NCBI GenBank assembly: GCA_026936335.1
Contig: JAPMXV010000074.1
Span: 62,001-126,000 of the forward strand
Reading direction: 5' to 3'
Length of the DNA stretch: 64,000 bases
Origin: Mantamonas sphyraenae
Taxonomy: Eukaryota > CRuMs > Mantamonadidae
The notes under the pieces are model-generated. The model made no database searches, was not told the DNA's origin, and saw only the letters and a list, made by a program, of their open reading frames with translations. Positions within the stretch are counted from its first letter, which is position 1, and each line of letters opens with the position of its first letter. Both the position numbers and the translations under genes were made by a program. Shown here in pieces: positions 59,286 to 64,000 of the stretch.

Positions 59286-62200
59286 ATGGAAACGCACGTG
59301 CCGCGATTGACGGTGATTGAGGAGACTGGGGAGGAGGAAGAGGAAGAGGTGGTGGAGGTGGATGTGCAGGAGGAGGAGGAGGAGGAGGAAGGGAAGAAGA
59401 AGCAAGAGGTGGATGGGGCTGGTGGTGGTGGTGAGGAAGCCAAGGCAACACCAGCCGCCGCCGCCGCCTCGGCTTCGTCGCCGGTGGTGATGATTCCGCT
59501 GAGGGGGAACGTTGCCCTGGGTGCAAGGAGAGAGCCAGAGGCACAGAGGAGGAGAAAGGAAGAGCAGCAGGAACAGACACAGAGGATGCAGGGCCCAGGG
59601 TCCAGGGCGGGCGGAACACGGGGTCGCAACGAGAAAAGTCCGTTGGGGCTGACGCTTGCCGGGGCCAAGTACGGCCTGTTTACGGCATCGCCAGGAGGCA
59701 ATGTGCAGGTGGCGGCGGCATGGACACCAAGGAACCAGTTGAGCACGTCGGCGTGGGTGGACAGTGAGGCAGGGGAGCGGGAACGAGCATTGGCGGCGTT
59801 GTTGGAAACCAAGGCTCGGCAAAGGGCAGCGGCGGCGGAGAAGGAACGGAACGAGAACGGAGGAGGAGCATCATCATCATCATCATCATCATCATCGGGA
59901 CACTCTTCAGCACGTGGTATAGCACGTGCTCATGGACGCAAGCGACCGCAGAGTGCACGTCCTGTGCTGCAGGGCGGAGGGGCGGGAGGAAGAGCCACGA
60001 GGGCGGCGGCGGCGGATGATGCCTCGTTGATGTCCGTGAGGCCCATCAAACCAAGCACACAGAGGAAACGAAGGCCCATGACGGCACGTCCACAGGGACG
60101 ACGAGGCAGACGCAAGTCATCGGGGGCAAACAGACGCAGTGATGGTGATAATGAGGAAGATGAGGAGGAGGAGGATGGGTATGGAGGGTTGCTGGACGAG
60201 GAAGAGGCGCAACTGGCCAAAATCCGACGGAATCTGTTTGGGAACGAAACGGGACGGACACGCGGGGCATCGCGAGTGTCGAATCCCATCCATTTGCGAC
60301 TGCCGGAAGGGATTAGTGAACGGATGGCGGAGTACCAGAAGCAGTTGCGGAAGGACAGCGAGGGGGACAACAAGTTGCTGTTGACGGTGTTGCAGGAACG
60401 TGTGCGTGCACAGCGTCGTTCGTTGCTCAAGCGCAAGAGTGCCCTGGAGGAAATTGCCACCCGTTTCGATGCGTTTTCCTTTCTGTACGAAGGGGACCGT
60501 GTGGCGAAGCAGGAGCTGCTGGGCCAGAATGCACGACACCAACAACGCATTGGCACGCTTCAACAGGCCCTCAAGGAGCAACAGAGTGCCATGGAGGAGT
60601 TGCACGTCATGGTGTACCACATGACAGAGGCGGTGTGGATGTGCGACAGCGAACTGCGGGACAGCCAAGTCGAAGCCGCCTTTCTGGGCGAACAGACACG
60701 ACGACAGGCCACGCAGCTGGCATGGCAACGTACCCAGTTGGCACAACAGGACAAACGGATGCAGGAGATGCAAGCACAGGTGTTGGAGGCACAACAAAGG
60801 GCGGCAAGTCTGGCAGAGATCAGTTTGGAGGCGGTGGAACGTGAACGGCAGGTGAAACGCACCATGGTGGGGGAGACCAGCAGGGCATTGATGGCACAGG
60901 ACAGCTTGCAGAGCCAATTGGAGTTTGTGAGGGGGGAGTTGGGTAGGTGGCGACAGGCGGCGCAGGACAGCGAACGGAAACTCAAGGTGGCGTACAACAC
61001 AGTGCGCGCGCGTGAACGGGAACTGGAGGAGGCACAGAGCAAGGCGGAGAGCGATGGGGAACGCATGCGTGTGATGCAGTCGGACCTGGAGGGGTTGCGT
61101 GAGGAGGTGAATCGGGTGCGCATCACCACGGGCAGCAAGACGAGGCAGGAGATGCACAGCAAGGTGAAGGAGTTGGAAGATCGGTACAGGGGCAAGGTGG
61201 AGGAGTTGGGAGGACGTGTGAAAACCCTGCAGGGGCGTGTGCACCAGTGGCAATCTGCGTACGAGCAACAGAAACGGGAGACCACGGAGGTGGTGGCACA
61301 GCTGGAACACGCACAGGAGGCGTTGCGGCACAAGACACGCGAGAGTCTGGAGGCCAAACAGCACGTGACGGAGCTGCAGGAGGAGGTGGAACGGCAGGAG
61401 AAGCTGTTGGGGCTGGTGGAACAGCGGGAGAATGACATGCTCATGCACAGCGCACGCAGGGACACCCTTCTGGAAGGATTGCGTGCAGAGGTGCAAGCCA
61501 GCCAGGACGCACTGGCACAGGAGAGGGAGAAACACGCAGTGGAGCTGAACGAGGCGCAGGTGTTGGCACGCGATGTGCAGCAGGCACTCAAGGTGGCCGA
61601 GTGGGAACACGACAAGGCGACCAAGGCCCTGGAGGCACAAAAGATGGAACTGCGTCTGGAGCTCAACGCACACATCGAGCGTCTGGAGATGGAACTGAGC
61701 GAGGCGCAGAAGCATCTGGAAGCGTTGCCGCGACAGATGCAGGGACAGGTGGACAAGCTGCAGGAGGCGTTGGAGAAGCAGGGACGGGATTTGAAACGCG
61801 AACGAGAGTACTCGTATGCACTGCGCATGGATCTGAGCAAGACGGGTTACCAGTACCATCACGATCGTGTGAAGCTGGTGGAACAGGAGCGAGAGATGCA
61901 CAGTGCCATTGCCAAGCTGGTGGCTGCAGAGGAGGCGAGTGTCACGGATTTCACGTGTTTGGGATGCATGCAACTGTTCCACGACCCGGTCATGTATGCA
62001 CCGTGTGGCCACACGGCGTGTGCTGATTGCAACCGCAAGCGTGGCCTCCGTGGCGACTGTGGCGAGTGTGGACGCGAGGTGGAAATGGCACTGCCCAATG
62101 TGCATCTGGATGCGGCCGTGAGCAAGTATGTGTTCAAGGAACAGGCCACGGCGAGGCTGAAGGAGTGGCACGCGTCGTTTGAAGACGGATCCGGAGGCAT

Positions 62201-62840
62201 CTCACACCAGGCGGCGGTGGATGCACGGGAGGAGTTGGAAGACTTGGACGGCGACGACCTGTCGGACGACGAAGGGGTGCGCAACGCACGTGCGCGACTG
62301 CGCAAGATCCAACGGCAGGCGAGGGAGAAGGAGAGGGCACGGGAGAGGGAACGGGCAAAGGCACGTGGCAAGGCGGCAGTGTCGGAGGATGGAGAGTCAG
62401 AGGCAGGGGACAAGGACAAGGACAAGGAGGAGGAGGAGAGGGCCAAGGAGGAGGATTTGTTGGGATTGCGCAGCGATTCGGATTCCGGATTCAAGTTGGA
62501 CGTGATGCAACAGTTCAAGGCCATTGTGTACATGCAGGGCGACCTCATCATCCGCGAGGGAGACGTGGGCTCGGAACTGTTCTATCTGACGATGGGCACA
62601 GTCGAAGCCATCAATGGCCAGGGCCAGGTGCTGGCTGTGATGGAGGAGGGGGCCTTCTTTGGCGAAATCGCCCTTTTGTTCGAGACAAGGCGCACCGTGA
62701 GTGTGCGTGCAAAGACCATGTGTACCTGCTTCTCTCTCAGCAGGGAGGCTTTCAACAGCGTGCTTGCCAAGTATCCCGACGAGAAGCGACGGATTGAAAA
62801 GGTGGCCAGGAAGCGGTTCAAGCACATGTACACGGACTGA
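59286..62840 (+). CDS. Coiled-coil protein with RING finger and cyclic-nucleotide-binding domain
   Basis: A single exon of 1184 residues. The first ATG in frame is 59286. The N-terminus is acidic then basic, with poly-Ser and Arg-rich segments. A long coiled coil runs from about residue 395 to 880 and is rich in Glu, Gln and Arg heptads. A RING finger follows (about 890-930): CLGC, then APCGHTACADC, then CGEC, giving a C3HC4-like ligand set, so an E3 ubiquitin-ligase role is likely. After an acidic/Arg-rich linker the C-terminus is a cyclic-nucleotide-binding domain (about 1073-1178). Its phosphate-binding cassette FFGEIALLFETRRTVSVRA retains the Glu and Arg that contact cyclic nucleotides. 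Ligand-controlled ubiquitination is an inference. It is convergent with the ankyrin-like gene, 80 bp away. Confidence 0.88.
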   Translation: METHVPRLTVIEETGEEEEEEVVEVDVQEEEEEEEGKKKQEVDGAGGGGEEAKATPAAAAASASSPVVMIPLRGNVALGARREPEAQRRRKEEQQEQTQRMQGPGSRAGGTRGRNEKSPLGLTLAGAKYGLFTASPGGNVQVAAAWTPRNQLSTSAWVDSEAGERERALAALLETKARQRAAAAEKERNENGGGASSSSSSSSSGHSSARGIARAHGRKRPQSARPVLQGGGAGGRATRAAAADDASLMSVRPIKPSTQRKRRPMTARPQGRRGRRKSSGANRRSDGDNEEDEEEEDGYGGLLDEEEAQLAKIRRNLFGNETGRTRGASRVSNPIHLRLPEGISERMAEYQKQLRKDSEGDNKLLLTVLQERVRAQRRSLLKRKSALEEIATRFDAFSFLYEGDRVAKQELLGQNARHQQRIGTLQQALKEQQSAMEELHVMVYHMTEAVWMCDSELRDSQVEAAFLGEQTRRQATQLAWQRTQLAQQDKRMQEMQAQVLEAQQRAASLAEISLEAVERERQVKRTMVGETSRALMAQDSLQSQLEFVRGELGRWRQAAQDSERKLKVAYNTVRARERELEEAQSKAESDGERMRVMQSDLEGLREEVNRVRITTGSKTRQEMHSKVKELEDRYRGKVEELGGRVKTLQGRVHQWQSAYEQQKRETTEVVAQLEHAQEALRHKTRESLEAKQHVTELQEEVERQEKLLGLVEQRENDMLMHSARRDTLLEGLRAEVQASQDALAQEREKHAVELNEAQVLARDVQQALKVAEWEHDKATKALEAQKMELRLELNAHIERLEMELSEAQKHLEALPRQMQGQVDKLQEALEKQGRDLKREREYSYALRMDLSKTGYQYHHDRVKLVEQEREMHSAIAKLVAAEEASVTDFTCLGCMQLFHDPVMYAPCGHTACADCNRKRGLRGDCGECGREVEMALPNVHLDAAVSKYVFKEQATARLKEWHASFEDGSGGISHQAAVDAREELEDLDGDDLSDDEGVRNARARLRKIQRQAREKERARERERAKARGKAAVSEDGESEAGDKDKDKEEEERAKEEDLLGLRSDSDSGFKLDVMQQFKAIVYMQGDLIIREGDVGSELFYLTMGTVEAINGQGQVLAVMEEGAFFGEIALLFETRRTVSVRAKTMCTCFSLSREAFNSVLAKYPDEKRRIEKVARKRFKHMYTD

Positions 62841-62920
62841 GATGGGAGGAGGAGGTGGGGGTGGGGGTGATGGCGTGGGGTGCAGTGCACAATGCAGTGC
62901 AACAACAACAACAACAATAG

Positions 62921-64000
62921 TCAGCCAGAGAGCAGGGAGCGTGCCACATGAAAGAGAATCCTGTCCATGATCTCCACTGGCTGCGTGTGCCAGGCATGCG
63001 TGGGTGTGTACTCTTGCACAGAGCCAACGGCAAACATGCGCTCTTCTTCGGTGCTGTTCATGGCCATGATGGTCTCCATGGCTGTGTCGACCGCACGTGG
63101 AAACACATGATGGCGTTCCATGGCCCACCGCACCGGGGTGCGTGTCAACACGTGCTGGTACATGATATGGAAGCGACGCAGGACATCGGAGCCATCCACA
63201 AGCATGTGCAGCGCCAGATTGGGCGCAGAGAGGGGTTTGTCCGCATCCTGACCGTGTTTGAGTCTCTCCAGCGTCGACTGTGGTGGATCTGCACCACACA
63301 TCACCAGGATGTAGCACACCTTGGGTGTTGACCATGGGATGGTGGAGTCCAACGCGTGCAGGATGGCGTGTGGGGTGTCTGGCGAGTCGACATCACCCAA
63401 GTTGACCAACACCAGCTTCAGCACCTCCAAATTGGGTTGGTACACCATCATGATCCACTGGAATATCCTGTTCATGTCCCATGCTTCGGCACAATGTCCC
63501 ATGACCAGGGACAGAACGGCGACGGGCAATCCGTTGGTGAGCACCTCCTGCACATCCTCGTCCTGGAACACAATGCCCAAATCAACCACCAATTGCATCA
63601 TTTCGATGGATCCTGCATGCATGCATGCCCGTGCGTACTCGCGCGTCTTGAAACGCACGGTGTCGCCTGCTAGCTGGCCGAGTGCAGCAGCAATCACACG
63701 TGCGCTCCCGTGTGCTCGCTCTCCAATGGCGTTGATGAGTGGATCGGTGGATGTGGAGTGTTCATCCAACACTTCGGGACGGTGTGCAATGATGCACTCG
63801 ACCATGGAGGCTGCATCGGTGGCCACAGCTCGGGAGAACGCCTGCCGCACTGTGCGTGCGTCTCCGCCTCGACTGCTGCTGCAAAGGAGGGCATTCATCA
63901 CATCTACGTTGCCCACACTCACAGCAATCATGATGGTGGACGATGCGGAGCGGTGGAGGCTGGCGTCACGCACCACGGCACCGTGTTCCAACAGCAGCGA
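62921..64000 (-). CDS. Ankyrin-like repeat protein, C-terminal part
   Basis: The minus-strand frame enters from the right edge (in phase at base 64000) and stops at TGA 62923-62921, giving about 360 residues. Helix-pair repeats resembling ankyrin repeats are visible: LLEHGAVVRDASLH, IMIAVSVGNVDVMNALL and HAGSIEMMQLVVDLGI. No catalytic motif was seen. It ends in a short helical segment (MDRILFHVARSLLSG). Ankyrin proteins usually bind other proteins; the partner is unknown. The assignment to ankyrin rests on pattern only, because the repeats are degenerate. The true start lies outside the window. Confidence 0.65.
   Translation of the reverse strand, partial: SLLLEHGAVVRDASLHRSASSTIMIAVSVGNVDVMNALLCSSSRGGDARTVRQAFSRAVATDAASMVECIIAHRPEVLDEHSTSTDPLINAIGERAHGSARVIAAALGQLAGDTVRFKTREYARACMHAGSIEMMQLVVDLGIVFQDEDVQEVLTNGLPVAVLSLVMGHCAEAWDMNRIFQWIMMVYQPNLEVLKLVLVNLGDVDSPDTPHAILHALDSTIPWSTPKVCYILVMCGADPPQSTLERLKHGQDADKPLSAPNLALHMLVDGSDVLRRFHIMYQHVLTRTPVRWAMERHHVFPRAVDTAMETIMAMNSTEEERMFAVGSVQEYTPTHAWHTQPVEIMDRILFHVARSLLSG

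Overview
This window is nuclear DNA of a GC-rich, flagellated unicellular eukaryote. The evidence is spliceosomal GT-AG introns, an axonemal dynein heavy chain, mitochondrial targeting peptides on aconitase and the glycine-cleavage T-protein, and the NEDD8, BIRC6 and RNA polymerase III machinery. Genes are packed closely, with gaps mostly of 70-240 bp and many divergent pairs sharing one short promoter. Introns are few, small and mainly near 5' ends. Donors are mostly GTACGT, GTRAGT or GTGCGT, and (CA)n/(GT)n tracts often lie next to splice sites. I cannot name the species; I found no bacterial, viral, tRNA, rRNA or CRISPR features.

Layout. 1-2954: C-terminal part of a BIRC6-type giant ubiquitin-conjugating enzyme (+). 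3143-7899: RasGEF (-). 8138-9364: EF-hand protein (+). 9365-10018: noncoding. 10019-11701: ArfGAP-PH-PH protein (-). 11901-15905: PAN2 deadenylase (+). 16012-20936: two inverted repeat arms of about 1.6 kb, each carrying a four-exon copy of ribosomal protein gene RPS30 (eS30), flanking a single GCVT gene. 20985-35735: outer-arm-like axonemal dynein heavy chain (+). 35861-38501: mitochondrial aconitase (-). 38699-39342: NEDD8 (-). 39436-41766: Pol III subunit RPC5 (+). 41838-51596: a giant Kelch / filamin-repeat / coiled-coil / protein kinase / HECT fusion (+). 51779-54244: NEK-like kinase (+). 54092-59083: P4-ATPase lipid flippase (-). 59286-62840: coiled-coil RING plus cyclic-nucleotide-binding-domain protein (+). 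62921-64000: ankyrin-like protein (-), cut by the window edge.

Gene relations. There is no operon logic. Four genes belong to the ubiquitin or ubiquitin-like system: the BIRC6-type E2, NEDD8, the kinase-HECT fusion and the RING-CNBD protein. The most striking items are the kinase-HECT fusion, the RPS30 inverted repeat around GCVT, and a NEDD8 reading frame that stops one residue short of the diglycine. Several large conserved genes (PAN2, dynein, Kelch-kinase-HECT, flippase) show isolated one-base frame breaks. These are most likely consensus errors in the assembly, although programmed frameshifting or decay cannot be excluded from sequence alone.
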